Shown here piece by piece: positions 55,271 to 64,000 of a DNA stretch of 64,000 nt; within the stretch, counting starts at the first letter, position 1, and each line of letters opens with the position of its first letter. The position numbers were made by a program, and so were the translations under genes. The stretch is from contig NZ_CP049905.1 in assembly GCF_011305535.1 (NCBI RefSeq), positions 2,573,501 to 2,637,500 on the forward strand, given 5' to 3'. Source of the stretch: Diaphorobacter sp. HDW4B (lineage in GTDB: Bacteria > Pseudomonadota > Gammaproteobacteria > Burkholderiales > Burkholderiaceae_C). The notes under the pieces are model-generated. The model was not told the origin of the DNA, ran no database searches, and worked only from the letters and a program-made list of their open reading frames with translations.

Positions 55271-55642
55271 TTCAGGGGAATTCTAGTTGTGGATAGGAGG
55301 AACATTGAAGGACCCCCATTGTACCTTCCGCGCGGAGTTATCCACAATTTCTCCGCATAACTCCCACAACTCGCCCACACATTTATTCACGGTTTTGGTG
55401 CACTCTCCTTGGCAAAGTCGTGCGCGGCTGCGTAAAAAAACGACAATTCCCGGGGATTGCAAGAATCTTCCAAGCCTGCAATAATCGCCGGTTTCCCTGA
55501 ACCCGTTCAGGGTGATCCAGCCCGGGTCATCGTTATCTTTCTTGGTCTCAAGAGAGATAACACGATAAATCCGGGAATGTCTGGCGGGCTTTCGGCCGAT
55601 CGAAGCCGGGCCTGTAACTGAACTATCAAGGAATTTTTGATC
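55271..55642. other. DnaA-box region between dnaA and rpmH, candidate oriC or dnaA promoter
   Basis: It contains a perfect DnaA box TTATCCACA (55338-55346), an 8-of-9 box on the other strand (TGTGGATAG, 55289-55297) and weaker copies (TTATTCAC, CATAACTCCCACA) in an AT-richer stretch. The perfect hairpin CCCTGAA-CCCG-TTCAGGG (55495-55512) lies toward rpmH. Divergent promoters for dnaA and rpmH must be here. Position and boxes fit an origin, but strand-skew data are needed. Confidence 0.6.
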
Positions 55643-55777
55643 ATGAAACGCACATACCAGCCATCCAAGACCCGCCGCGCACGTACCCACGGCTTCCTGG
55701 TTCGCATGAAGACCCGCGGTGGCCGCGCCGTCATCAACGCTCGCCGCGCCAAGGGCCGCAAGCGTCTGGCTGTCTAA
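55643..55777 (+). CDS. rpmH: 50S ribosomal protein L34
   Basis: A 44-residue basic protein, [20 protein letters not shown] with the remainder as in all bacterial L34. It sits at the start of the rpmH-rnpA-yidD-yidC-mnmE block, divergent from dnaA. Confidence 0.99.
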   Translation: MKRTYQPSKTRRARTHGFLVRMKTRGGRAVINARRAKGRKRLAV

Positions 55778-55870
55778 GGTCTTGCCGACTGCTGGGTTTG
55801 GCTTCCGCATGTGATGCCAGACCCCGGTTGCAAGCCCTTCCAATCCGCGCAGGGCGTTGCTTTGGCGCTT

Positions 55871-56392
55871 ATGCACCGATTGAAAACCCGCCCACAGTTT
55901 CAGGCTGCCATGGCGGGTGGAACTGTTTCCCGCACACCGCACTTTGCCCTGCATCGACTGGGTCTGGTGCCGCCGGACGGTGAAACCCCCAAGGCACAAG
56001 CCGAAACGAGCACATCCACAGACGGGTCTGGCAGCGTGCCGCAAGAGCAGCACGCCGCACAGGCCCTGTTTGTCGTTCCCGCTCACGAAAACGCTGGCCC
56101 GTGGCTGGGCGCGATGGTGCCCAAGCGCTGGGCACGCCGCGCCGTCACGCGCAACACCATCAAGCGCCAGATCTATGTGGCAGGTGCGGACTTCGAGTCG
56201 CAACTGCCCGTGGCGGCGCATGTGGTGCGACTGCGCTCCACCTTCGACCGCAAGCAGTTTCCCAGCGCCACTTCGGATGCGCTGAAAGCCGCCGTGCGCG
56301 AAGAGCTCAAGCAGCTTTTTTCGTATGCGGTGCGGCCTCAGAAAACATCCAAAGCGCCCAAGGCACCCAAGCCCCCCGGGGAGAACCCATGA
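55871..56392 (+). CDS. rnpA: Ribonuclease P protein component
   Basis: This 173-residue protein starts MHRLKTRPQFQAAMAGG and has the RNA-binding RNR-type motif in KRWARRAVTRNTIKRQIYVA. It assists the catalytic RNase P RNA in tRNA 5' maturation. An acidic/Ala/Pro insertion (about residues 42-62) and a Lys/Pro tail are extra to the usual 120 residues. ATG 55871 fits family alignments; ATG 55814 in frame would add 19 residues. Its stop overlaps the yidD start (ATGA). Confidence 0.93.
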   Translation: MHRLKTRPQFQAAMAGGTVSRTPHFALHRLGLVPPDGETPKAQAETSTSTDGSGSVPQEQHAAQALFVVPAHENAGPWLGAMVPKRWARRAVTRNTIKRQIYVAGADFESQLPVAAHVVRLRSTFDRKQFPSATSDALKAAVREELKQLFSYAVRPQKTSKAPKAPKPPGENP

Positions 56393-56694
56393 TCGTGCGC
56401 AACGCGCTCATGGGACTGGTGCGCGGCTATCGGCTGCTGCTTAGCCCTTGGCTTGGCTCGGCTTGCCGTTTCGAGCCGACCTGTTCGGTTTATGCTCTCG
56501 GGGCTTTGGAAAAACATGGTGCAGCAGGCGGCAGCTATCTCACGGTGGCCCGGCTTGCGCGCTGTCATCCCTGGTGTGACGGAGGGCACGATCCCGTGCC
56601 GCAGGAGCTGCCGCGTGCATTGCGGTTGTTCTCGCGACATGTGCCGCCGCCTTCCTCCTCTTCATCCGCTTCCTCTTCTACGAAGACTTCATGA
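56389..56694 (+). CDS. yidD: Membrane protein insertion efficiency factor YidD
   Basis: A 101-residue protein with the family core YRLLLSPWLGSACRFEPTCS and ARLARCHPWCDGGHDPVP, containing the conserved cysteines. It assists membrane protein insertion with YidC. The serine-rich tail (PPPSSSSSASSSTKTS) is unusual low-complexity sequence. It is coupled by ATGA overlaps to rnpA and yidC. Confidence 0.95.
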   Translation: MIVRNALMGLVRGYRLLLSPWLGSACRFEPTCSVYALGALEKHGAAGGSYLTVARLARCHPWCDGGHDPVPQELPRALRLFSRHVPPPSSSSSASSSTKTS

Positions 56695-58382
56695 ACGATA
56701 TTCGCCGCACCATACTGTGGGTGATATTTGCCTTCTCGCTGGTTCTCCTGTGGGACAAGTGGCAAGTACATAACGGCCAGAAAGCCACCTTCTTCCCGGT
56801 TCCGCAAGCGCAGACCGCCAAGTCGCCTGCAAGCGCTGCTTCGTCCGACGCGAGCGTGCCTACCGCATCCGCTGCGGCCGGCACGGGCGCAAGCGATGTG
56901 CCCGGCGCTGCTGCACCTGCGGCTCCCGCTGCCGTGCCACGTCAGGACGTGGTCATCACCAGCGACGTGCTGCGCCTGACCTTCGACAGCGAAGGCGGCT
57001 CGCTCAAGCATGCCGAGCTGCTGCAGTATTTCGACAAGTCCACGCCGCCCCAGCCCGTGGTGCTGTTCGACGACTCGGCCACGCACAAGTATTTCGGCCA
57101 GACCGGCCTGATCGGCGGCACCTTCCCGACCCACAAGACCGCGATGACCGTGCAACCCGGCGCGCGTGAACTGAAGGACGGTCAGGATTCCGTGCAACTG
57201 CGCTTCGAATCCGCGGAAGTCGGCGGCGTCAAGCTGATCAAGACCTACACCGTCAAGCGCGGTGCCTACGACGTGACGGTTCAGCACGATGTGGTGAACA
57301 ACAGCGGCGCTGCCGTGAACCCACGTCTGTACATGCAGCTCGTGCGCGACAACACCGAGTCCGGCGACCAGACTCCGTTCTACTCGACGTTCACCGGCCC
57401 GGCCGTGTACACCACCGAGAAGAAGTACCAGAAGGTCACCTTCAAGGACATCGACAACAACAAGGTGAGCATCGAGAAGACCTCGGATGCGGGCTTTGTG
57501 GCGATGGTCCAGCACTACTTCGCCAGCGCCTGGCTGCTGGCGGACGGCACACAGCGCGAAAACTTCGTGAACAAGGTGGGCGACAAGCTCTACGCTGCCG
57601 GCATGATCACGCCCGTGGGCACCGTGGAGCCCGGCCAGACCAAGTCGGTCAGCGCACGTCTGTTCGCGGGTCCGCAGGTCGAGCCGATGCTGGAAAAGCT
57701 CGCGCCCGGTCTGGAACTGGTCAAGGACTATGGCTGGCTGACCATTCTGGCCAAGCCGCTGTACTGGCTGCTGTCCGAGCTGCACAAGTTCATCGGCAAC
57801 TGGGGCTGGTCCATCGTGGCGCTGGTGCTGCTGCTGAAGATCGCTTTCTACTGGTTCAACGCCAAGGCTTATGGTTCGATGGCCAAGATGAAGGCCATCA
57901 ACCCCAGGATTCAGGAAATGCGTGAGCGCCTGAAGGACAAGCCGCAGCAGATGCAGCAGGAGATGATGCGCATCTACCGCGAGGAAAAGGTCAACCCGAT
58001 GGGTGGCTGCCTGCCTATCCTGATTCAGATGCCGGTGTTCATGGCGCTGTACTGGGTGTTGCAGTCGAGCGTGGAAATCCGCAACGCACCATGGATCGGC
58101 TGGATTCATGACCTGTCGGTGCCGGATCCGTTCTTCATCCTGCCGCTCTTGATGACCCTGTCTTCGCTGCTGCAGACTGCGCTGAACCCCGCACCGCCAG
58201 ATCCAATGCAGGCCAAGCTCATGTGGATCATGCCGCTGATGTTCTCGGTGATGTTCTTCTTCTTCCCGGCCGGCCTCGTGCTGTACTGGCTGACGAACAA
58301 CATTCTGTCCATCGCTCAGCAGTGGATCATCAACACGCGAATGGGTGTTCCGCCGCAGTTCAACTTGCCGAAGTTCAAGTGA
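56691..58382 (+). CDS. yidC: Membrane protein insertase YidC
   Basis: A 563-residue inner-membrane insertase. The N-terminal helix (TILWVIFAFSLVLLWDKW) is followed by an Ala/Pro linker and the periplasmic beta-sandwich domain. The conserved five-helix core runs from WGWSIVALVLLLKIAFYWF to FPAGLVLYWLTNNILSIAQQ, with the cytoplasmic hairpin NPRIQEMRERLKDKPQQM. It inserts and folds membrane proteins alone or with Sec. Confidence 0.97.
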   Translation: MNDIRRTILWVIFAFSLVLLWDKWQVHNGQKATFFPVPQAQTAKSPASAASSDASVPTASAAAGTGASDVPGAAAPAAPAAVPRQDVVITSDVLRLTFDSEGGSLKHAELLQYFDKSTPPQPVVLFDDSATHKYFGQTGLIGGTFPTHKTAMTVQPGARELKDGQDSVQLRFESAEVGGVKLIKTYTVKRGAYDVTVQHDVVNNSGAAVNPRLYMQLVRDNTESGDQTPFYSTFTGPAVYTTEKKYQKVTFKDIDNNKVSIEKTSDAGFVAMVQHYFASAWLLADGTQRENFVNKVGDKLYAAGMITPVGTVEPGQTKSVSARLFAGPQVEPMLEKLAPGLELVKDYGWLTILAKPLYWLLSELHKFIGNWGWSIVALVLLLKIAFYWFNAKAYGSMAKMKAINPRIQEMRERLKDKPQQMQQEMMRIYREEKVNPMGGCLPILIQMPVFMALYWVLQSSVEIRNAPWIGWIHDLSVPDPFFILPLLMTLSSLLQTALNPAPPDPMQAKLMWIMPLMFSVMFFFFPAGLVLYWLTNNILSIAQQWIINTRMGVPPQFNLPKFK

Positions 58383-58384
58383 CA

Positions 58385-58520
58385 TCCCCCTGAGGCGCTT
58401 TGCGCCTTCCCCCTTCTCTCTGCGCGCTTCGCGCTCCGGGAAGGGGGACACCGCCATCGCCGCGAGGCGGCTCTTGCTCGGCGGTTGCTCGCATGGCCTG
58501 CTCCGCGGCCTTCTGATTTC
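58385..58520. repeat. GC-rich intergenic repeat of Comamonadaceae type
   Basis: This block, downstream of yidC, contains CCCTGAGGCGCTTTGCGCC, a hairpin formed by CCCCCTTCTC ... GGAAGGGGG, and GCTCGGCGGTTGCTCGCATG. From memory, closely similar blocks occur many times between genes in Acidovorax, Comamonas and relatives. Its function is unknown (REP-like). Confidence 0.5.
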
Positions 58521-58563
58521 AAAATCACTTTCGCTTGAGCGTTTATCCCTAGCTAAAACCAAC

Positions 58564-58595
58564 AAAGGCCGCTACGCGGCCTTTGTCGTTTTCGG
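58564..58595 (+). terminator. Terminator after the rpmH-yidC operon
   Basis: Nine-base stem AAAGGCCGC/GCGGCCTTT with a TAC loop, followed by GTCGTTTT. Confidence 0.8.
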
Positions 58596-58693
58596 TAGCA
58601 TGCAAATTCCTTTGTCTGCGGATGGCACAAGCTTTGCAAGCGAAGACGACTGCCAATTCACAGGCATGACCTCAACACCTAGGAGTCAGGGAT

Positions 58694-60280
58694 ATGAATC
58701 GAGGAGCGAGTTTCAAGCGGGGAATTCTTGCGGCAGCGCTGCTGGCAGCCATCGGCAGCTCGGCCAGTGCTGTCACGCTGCGAACGGCCGGTGCCAATGA
58801 CATTCTCACCACCGACCCGATGTCGCAGAACCACCAGACCACGCATGCCTACATGCAGCAGGTCTACGAAAGTCTGGTGCGCTACGACGACAAGTACCAG
58901 ACCGTTCCGGCGCTGGCCACCAAATGGACGCAGACATCCCCCACACAGGTGCGCTTCGAGCTGCGCAAGGGCGTGAAATTCCATGATGGTGCACCGTTCA
59001 CCGCCGACGACGTGGTGTTCTCGCTGACCCGTGCGGGCACCAAGCCATCGAACATGATCGCCTCGGTGGCGAGCATTCAGGAAGTCAAGAAGGTCGATGA
59101 TTTCACCATCGATCTGATCTTGAAGGGCCCCAACCCCACGCTGCTGCGCGACCTGACCGAAGCGCGCATCATGAACAAGGCTTGGGCCGAGAAGAACAAC
59201 TCCCTCAAGTCGCAGGACTACGCGGCCAAGGAAGAAAATTTCGCCTCGCGCAATGCCAACGGCACCGGCCCCTTCCAGCTCGTGAGCTGGCAGCCGGATG
59301 TGAAGCTGGTCTTGAAGAAGAACCCGAACTGGTGGGATACCCCGAAGGGCAACCTTGATGAGGTGGTGTTCACTCCGATCAAATCCGCCGCCACCCGCTC
59401 GGCCGCGCTGATCTCCGGACAGGTCGATTTCGTGGTCGATCCGCCGCCGCAAGATCTGGCCCGCATGAAGGCCAGCCCCGACATCAAGATTGTCGAAGGC
59501 GCGGAAAACCGCACCATCTATCTGGGGCTCGATCAGTTCCGCGACGAGCTCCCCGGCGCAGGCACGCCCGGCAAGAACCCGCTCAAGGACAAGCGCGTGC
59601 GTCAGGCGCTGTATCAGGCCATCGACACCGCCGGCATCCACGACCGGACCATGCGCGGCCTGTCGGTCACCGCAGGCACCATGGTCGCGCCCATGGTGCA
59701 TGGCTGGAGCAAGGAACTCGACGCGCGTGCTTCCAAGTACGACGTCGAAGGCGCCAAGAAGCTGCTGGCCGACGCGGGCTATCCAAACGGCTTCTCGCTG
59801 AATCTCGAATGCCCGAACGACCGCTACGTCAACGACGAAGCCATCTGTCAGGCCGTGACCGCGATGTGGACCCGCATCGGCGTGAAGACCAACCTCAAGA
59901 CCGCGCCGATGGCGCAGTACGTCACGCGCGTGATGAACGCCGAGGTCAGCGCCTACCTGTTCGGCTGGGGCGTTGCCACCTTCGATTCGCTGTACTCGCT
60001 CGACGCCCTCATGTCCACGAAGGATGGCAAGGGTGTGGGCACGTACAACGCGGGCCGTTTCAGCGATGCGAAGCTCGACGGCATGATCAACCAGATCAAG
60101 GTCGAGATGGACACGGGCAAGCGCGACGCGCTGATCAACGATGCGCTCAAGCTGGTCAAGGACGAGTACTACTACATCCCCGTTCACCACCAGATTCGCC
60201 CTTGGTCCATGCGCAAGGGCGTGACCACGCAACACCGCGCGGACGACCGCCCAATGCTGAACTGGACGACGCTGAAATAA
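58694..60280 (+). CDS. Peptide/nickel-type ABC transporter substrate-binding protein
   Basis: This 528-residue family-5 solute-binding protein has a signal peptide (FKRGILAAALLAAIGSSASA), then LRTAGANDILTTDPMSQ, the family signature VRFELRKGVKFHDGAPFTAD and KRVRQALYQAID. It would deliver oligopeptides or similar solutes. AGGAG lies upstream. No permease or ATPase genes adjoin it, so it must work with a transporter encoded elsewhere. It sits between yidC and mnmE, which are usually neighbours. Confidence 0.92.
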   Translation: MNRGASFKRGILAAALLAAIGSSASAVTLRTAGANDILTTDPMSQNHQTTHAYMQQVYESLVRYDDKYQTVPALATKWTQTSPTQVRFELRKGVKFHDGAPFTADDVVFSLTRAGTKPSNMIASVASIQEVKKVDDFTIDLILKGPNPTLLRDLTEARIMNKAWAEKNNSLKSQDYAAKEENFASRNANGTGPFQLVSWQPDVKLVLKKNPNWWDTPKGNLDEVVFTPIKSAATRSAALISGQVDFVVDPPPQDLARMKASPDIKIVEGAENRTIYLGLDQFRDELPGAGTPGKNPLKDKRVRQALYQAIDTAGIHDRTMRGLSVTAGTMVAPMVHGWSKELDARASKYDVEGAKKLLADAGYPNGFSLNLECPNDRYVNDEAICQAVTAMWTRIGVKTNLKTAPMAQYVTRVMNAEVSAYLFGWGVATFDSLYSLDALMSTKDGKGVGTYNAGRFSDAKLDGMINQIKVEMDTGKRDALINDALKLVKDEYYYIPVHHQIRPWSMRKGVTTQHRADDRPMLNWTTLK

Positions 60281-60310
60281 GCATAGGAGCCGCCCTTCGG
60301 CTATCCTTGC

Positions 60311-60334
60311 AAAGCCCGCGCAAGCGGGCTTTTT
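60311..60334 (+). terminator. Terminator after the peptide-binding protein gene
   Basis: Nine-base stem AAAGCCCGC/GCGGGCTTT with a GCAA loop, ending in a T run. Confidence 0.85.
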
Positions 60335-60391
60335 CATGGGCTGGCTATGATCACAGCCCTCATTTGCGCCATTCATCGTCACACGCCCGCC

Positions 60392-61792
60392 ATGCTTCCT
60401 CGCCACGCCGACCCCATCGTTGCCATTGCCACCGCTCCCGGACGCGGAGCCGTGGGGATCGTGCGGGTGTCGGGCAGGGGGATTGGCGGGTTTGTCGAGC
60501 AGCTGTTCGGGCGCAAGCTGAACCCGCGCGAGGCGCACTACCTGCCATTTCCCGATGCTGCGGGCCAGGCCATCGATCGCGGGCTGGCGCTGTTCTTCCC
60601 GGGACCGCACAGCTACACGGGTGAAGACGTGCTGGAGCTGCAAGCGCACGGCGGGCCGGTGGTTCTGCAACTGCTGGTGGCACGCTGCATGGAATTGGCG
60701 AAAACGGCGCTGCCGCAACTGCGCCTGGCCGAACCGGGCGAGTTCACCCAGCGCGCGTTCTTCAACAACAAGATCGATCTGGCGCAGGCCGAGGCGATTG
60801 CGGATCTGATCGACGCGAGCACCGAGGCGGCAGCGCGCAGCGCGGGGCGCTCGCTTTCGGGCGCGTTTTCCAAGGAAATTCACACGCTGCGCGATGCGCT
60901 GATCCATCTGCGCATGCTGGTCGAGGCGACGCTCGACTTTCCCGAAGAAGAGATCGACTTTCTGAAGAAGGCCGACGCGGCCGGTCAGTTGGAGCGACTG
61001 CAGACGCAGCTTGGCGCGGTGATGCAGCGCGCGCAGCAGGGCGCGTTGCTGCGCGAGGGCATCAAGGTGGTGATCGCCGGACAGCCGAATGCGGGCAAGA
61101 GTTCGCTGCTCAACGCGCTGGCGGGCGCGGAGCTGGCCATCGTCACGCCCATCGCAGGCACGACGCGCGACAAGGTGCAGCAGACCATTCAGATCGAAGG
61201 CGTGCCGCTGCATGTGATCGACACTGCCGGTCTGCGCGAGAGCAATGACGAGGTCGAGAAGATCGGCATCGCGCGTGCATGGGAAGAAATCAAGGCGGCG
61301 GATGCGGTGCTGTTCCTGCACGATCTGACGCGCGTGAACGAGCCGGACTACGCCACCGTGGATGTGCATATCGCCGCCGAATTGAGTGATCAACTGCACG
61401 AGCAGATTCCGGTGATCGATGTGTGGAACAAGACGGATGCGGCGACTTCCGTGATGGGGCAATTGCAACCCGGTCGCATGGCGCAGGTGCAGCTTTCCGC
61501 GCGCACGGGTGATGGTCTGGAGCAGCTGCGCCGCACGCTGCTGCAGATCGCCGGATGGCAGTCCGCACCCGAAGGCGTCTACATTGCGCGCGCGCGCCAC
61601 ATCGAGGCGTTGCGCGAAGTGGATGCGCATCTGATGGAGTCTGCCGCGCAGATTCACTCCGACAACCCGGCGCTGGATTTGCTCGCCGAGGAGTTGCGAC
61701 TTTCGCAGAACGCACTCAACACGATCACGGGCGAGTTCACATCGGACGATCTGCTGGGCGTGATCTTCTCGTCGTTCTGCATCGGCAAGTGA
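60392..61792 (+). CDS. mnmE: tRNA modification GTPase MnmE (TrmE)
   Basis: A 466-residue protein. The N-terminal folate-binding domain starts [20 protein letters not shown]. The G domain motifs are [29 protein letters not shown] and NKTD. The C-terminal FCIGK carries the conserved cysteine. With MnmG it makes the 5-carboxymethylaminomethyl group on U34 of tRNAs. ATG 60392 is used; the frame also holds ATG 60347. Confidence 0.97.
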   Translation: MLPRHADPIVAIATAPGRGAVGIVRVSGRGIGGFVEQLFGRKLNPREAHYLPFPDAAGQAIDRGLALFFPGPHSYTGEDVLELQAHGGPVVLQLLVARCMELAKTALPQLRLAEPGEFTQRAFFNNKIDLAQAEAIADLIDASTEAAARSAGRSLSGAFSKEIHTLRDALIHLRMLVEATLDFPEEEIDFLKKADAAGQLERLQTQLGAVMQRAQQGALLREGIKVVIAGQPNAGKSSLLNALAGAELAIVTPIAGTTRDKVQQTIQIEGVPLHVIDTAGLRESNDEVEKIGIARAWEEIKAADAVLFLHDLTRVNEPDYATVDVHIAAELSDQLHEQIPVIDVWNKTDAATSVMGQLQPGRMAQVQLSARTGDGLEQLRRTLLQIAGWQSAPEGVYIARARHIEALREVDAHLMESAAQIHSDNPALDLLAEELRLSQNALNTITGEFTSDDLLGVIFSSFCIGK

Positions 61793-61855
61793 CGGGATGA
61801 GCGCGCGGGGCCAAGCGCCCCCGCCCCTGGAAACAATACACAAGGAGATGTCACG

Positions 61856-62668
61856 ATGCCGCGTTTTGCAGCCAACCTGTCCATGCTCTACAACGAGCTG
61901 GATTTTCTGGACCGATTCGCCGCAGCGGCTGCCGATGGTTTTCAGGGCGTGGAGTTCTTGTTTCCGTATGCCTTCGCGGCGGAGCAGTTGGTCGAGCGCT
62001 TGAAGCAGCATGGCTTGAGTCAGGTGCTGTTCAATGCGCCCCCCGGTGACTGGGATGCGGGTGAGCGCGGCATTGCGTGTCTGCCGGGGCGCGAGGCGGA
62101 ATTTCGCGACGGCATCGAGCAAGCGCTGAGCTACGCGCAGGCGCTGGCTTGCCCGCGCATTCACGTGATGGCGGGGCTGGTTCCGGCCAGTCTGGATTGC
62201 GCCGAGGCGCGGCGCATCTATGTGAAGAACCTGCGGCACGCGGCGCAGCGCGCAGGCGAGCATGGCATTGCGCTCATGCTGGAGCCGATCAACGGCCGCG
62301 ACATGCCCGGCTATTTCCTCTCGCGTCAGGACGAGGCGCATGCGCTGGTGGCCGAGATCGGCGAGCCGAATGTACGGGTGCAGATGGATCTATATCACTG
62401 CCAGATCGTCGAGGGCGATCTGGCGGCGAAGATCCGCCATTGGCTGCCCGCTGGTGGCGTGGGCCACATGCAGATCGCCGGAGTGCCCGAACGGCATGAG
62501 CCCGATGTGGGCGAGATCAATTTCCCATACTTGTTCGAGTTGATCGACCGACTGGGATACGACGGCTGGATCGGCTGCGAGTACAAGCCCGCTCGTGGCG
62601 CTGTTCCGGGCGGGACGACGGATGGCCTTGGGTGGATCCGGACGTGTCTTCAAGCACGTGCCGCTTGA
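61856..62668 (+). CDS. Hydroxypyruvate isomerase-family sugar isomerase
   Basis: A 270-residue TIM barrel, starting [20 protein letters not shown]. The metal-binding residues are in [29 protein letters not shown] and [12 protein letters not shown]. It matches Hyi/OtnI-type enzymes that interconvert hydroxypyruvate and tartronate semialdehyde or isomerise related ketoacids. GGAG lies upstream. The neighbours give no pathway, so I leave the symbol open. Confidence 0.85.
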   Translation: MPRFAANLSMLYNELDFLDRFAAAAADGFQGVEFLFPYAFAAEQLVERLKQHGLSQVLFNAPPGDWDAGERGIACLPGREAEFRDGIEQALSYAQALACPRIHVMAGLVPASLDCAEARRIYVKNLRHAAQRAGEHGIALMLEPINGRDMPGYFLSRQDEAHALVAEIGEPNVRVQMDLYHCQIVEGDLAAKIRHWLPAGGVGHMQIAGVPERHEPDVGEINFPYLFELIDRLGYDGWIGCEYKPARGAVPGGTTDGLGWIRTCLQARAA

Positions 62669-62806
62669 GAAATCTTCGAGAACTGATTAAATTGTGGGCA
62701 AATCTCCTCTGGTCCGCACAGAGACGTATGCCGCATCGGCTTTTCGAGGGGGCCCAGCGCGCATGCCTACTTGTGCGATTCTTACAATCACATTACCTTC
62801 CATGCC

Positions 62807-63301
62807 ATGAATACGATCGTTACAAGAACCGATGGCAAGGTGGAGCTGCATGGTCTGGTGCAGGCCATCAGCCACGCCACGGCAGAAGACAGCCTGAACA
62901 ATGTGCTCACCGCAGAGCAGTGGGATTTGTTGGCCCCCTATCTGCTGCCCGTGTCGCTGCCGGCGGGGCAGGTCCTTTTTCAGCAGGGAACGACGGATCG
63001 CACGCTGTATCTGCTGGAAAGTGGCACCCTGAGCGTGCACTTCGAAGACGAGAAGCAGCGCTTGCGACTGGCCATCGTCGGTCAGGGCTCGGTGGTGGGC
63101 GAGGGCGCGTTTTTCTCGCATCAGCCGCGCTCTGCCACGGTGCAGGCGGGTTCGCCCTGCAAGCTGTGGAGCCTGCCGGCCATGCGGTTCACCGAGTTGT
63201 CCAATCGCCAGCCAGCCGTGGCGCTGCACTTGGTGATGGCGGTGGGCGCGGTGCTGTCCAAGCGGCTCGGCAATCGCAAACGTCGGGTCGCGTCAACTTG
63301 A
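62807..63301 (+). CDS. Cyclic-nucleotide-binding-domain protein without output domain
   Basis: A 164-residue protein consisting of one CRP-like beta-roll: LPAGQVLFQQGTTDRTLYLL, then GQGSVVGEGAFFSHQPRSATV, which retains the GE and R-S-A of the phosphate-binding cassette. There is no helix-turn-helix, so it is not a transcription factor by itself and may regulate a partner protein. ATG 62807 is used; an ATG 36 bases upstream is also in frame. Confidence 0.8.
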   Translation: MNTIVTRTDGKVELHGLVQAISHATAEDSLNNVLTAEQWDLLAPYLLPVSLPAGQVLFQQGTTDRTLYLLESGTLSVHFEDEKQRLRLAIVGQGSVVGEGAFFSHQPRSATVQAGSPCKLWSLPAMRFTELSNRQPAVALHLVMAVGAVLSKRLGNRKRRVAST

Positions 63302-63433
63302 TCCGTCAAATGTTGATTTAACGCACATCAAAAAAAGACTGGCGAACTTCGTGCTCGACAATTAGCATGCGCTCAAGGGGAGCGCTGTACACTTATTTGC
63401 TAATTTTTCAATGCGCTTCAATCTAGGTGCGCC

Positions 63434-64000
63434 ATGTCTTTTCTAAGTTGGTTTTCTCGCGGCCCCGCCAAGGGTGCCCCGGCGCCCAAAGCGCCGCTCA
63501 CTTCGACGCCTTCGGCTGGCTCTGCTGCTGCCGCAGCGGCGCAAGCGCGCGCGCCCAAACCAGCGGACTACGCCGAGCAACTGGCCCGCAAGAACGTGCG
63601 CATGGAGCGCCGCGAATCGCTGTACATGGTGGTTCGCGACGCGATGGTCCGTGCCGGGGTGTTGTCGGCCGGCTACAAATTCAAGGTGCTGTCGCTGGAC
63701 CAACTGGGCCAGCAGTTCGTGGTCATGATCGACCTGGGCAGCGAGTACGGCAGCAGCACCGCACGTCTGAGCGAGATCGAGAGTCTGATCACCCAGAGCG
63801 CCAAGACGCGCTTCGAGATTCTGGTGACCGCCGTGTACTGGCGCATTTATGACAACGCCGCCATCGGTGTTCGCATGCGCCGCGCAACCGACAAGGAAGC
63901 CGCTCCGGCGACGACGTCGGGCTCGCCCAACACGCTGCGCGCTCCGATCATTCCGGTCGGCTCGTACGAGGCGCGGGTGTCCGCTCCTGCGCCGCTGCGT
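63434..64000 (+). CDS. Hypothetical protein, 3' end beyond the window
   Basis: The frame from ATG 63434 is open to the last base (189 codons). It begins MSFLSWFSRGPAKGAPAPKA, then has an Ala/Pro linker followed by a compact domain (ESLYMVVRDAMVRAGVLSAG, YKFKVLSLDQLGQQFVVMID, then FEILVTAVYWRIYDNAAIGV). Such proteins occur in Comamonadaceae, but I know no function. Codon use is that of the core genome. Confidence 0.75.
   Translation, partial: MSFLSWFSRGPAKGAPAPKAPLTSTPSAGSAAAAAAQARAPKPADYAEQLARKNVRMERRESLYMVVRDAMVRAGVLSAGYKFKVLSLDQLGQQFVVMIDLGSEYGSSTARLSEIESLITQSAKTRFEILVTAVYWRIYDNAAIGVRMRRATDKEAAPATTSGSPNTLRAPIIPVGSYEARVSAPAPLR

Noticed and set aside
55287-55346. Firm oriC call
   Set aside because: Only one perfect and one near-perfect DnaA box are visible plus weak ones. 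The location is right, but the evidence does not separate an origin from dnaA autoregulation, so it is kept as a candidate.
58679-62341. Very long minus-strand frame (about 1220 codons) across the peptide-binding protein and mnmE genes
   Set aside because: It runs antisense through two well-defined genes and two terminators and has the Arg/His/Gln-rich composition of a shadow frame.

Overview
The window looks like chromosomal DNA of a betaproteobacterium, most likely a member of the Comamonadaceae (Burkholderiales). It is GC-rich and carries dnaA-dnaN-gyrB on one side of a DnaA-box region and rpmH-rnpA-yidD-yidC-mnmE on the other. It also has urease accessory genes, CaiB-type CoA-transferase and crotonase genes, and an intergenic GC-rich repeat of a kind I associate with this family. 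This placement is inferred from gene content and protein style; no 16S rRNA gene is present.

Region 1 (1-9985) is metabolic: the ends of ureE, ureF and ureG, an IclR regulator, a SMI1/KNR4-type protein, and a cluster of acyl-CoA genes (two crotonases, a class III CoA-transferase, a cupin thiol dioxygenase and a ThDP enzyme). Two copies of a palindromic operator precede the CoA-transferase and the dioxygenase. Region 2 (10000-17562) is an RNA-repair locus: rsr (Ro60 orthologue), an array of six Y-RNA-like ncRNAs, rtcB, an RlaP-type nucleotidyltransferase and rtcA are read leftward from a sigma-54 promoter. The activator gene rtcR is divergent. Several of the ncRNAs contain a circularly permuted tRNA body grafted onto a two-stem Y-RNA-like stalk. 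Region 3 (18043-24846) carries an amino-acid ABC transporter, a 2OG oxygenase, a membrane acyltransferase and a SulP transporter.

Region 4 (about 24.9-49.78 kb) is an accessory island lying directly against the gyrB stop codon. It holds, in order: an array of transposon-end-like repeats; a RepB/ParB-like/serine-recombinase cassette whose recombinase is split by an IS5-family element; an IS3 element between a truncated gene and an IS3 fragment; a 1283-residue secreted multidomain protein; a five-gene Tn7-like transposition operon (tnsA, tnsB, tnsC and two tniQ genes, all with overlapping starts and stops); an XRE regulator; an IS481 element; and a three-gene operon (DGQHR/DndB-like protein, unknown protein, D12-class adenine methyltransferase) that is a plausible uncharacterised defence or modification system. 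A TGTAGG end flanked by CACAG on the left (25080-25090) is matched by CCTACA-CACAG on the right (49770-49780), seven bases from the gyrB stop. This suggests a Tn7-like insertion targeted to the 3' end of gyrB, although the internal repeats of the two ends are not alike.

Region 5 (49783-64000) is the replication-origin and core gene block: gyrB, dnaN, dnaA, a DnaA-box intergenic region, rpmH, rnpA, yidD, yidC, a peptide-binding protein, mnmE, a hydroxypyruvate-isomerase-like gene, a cyclic-nucleotide-binding protein and a truncated hypothetical gene at the window edge.
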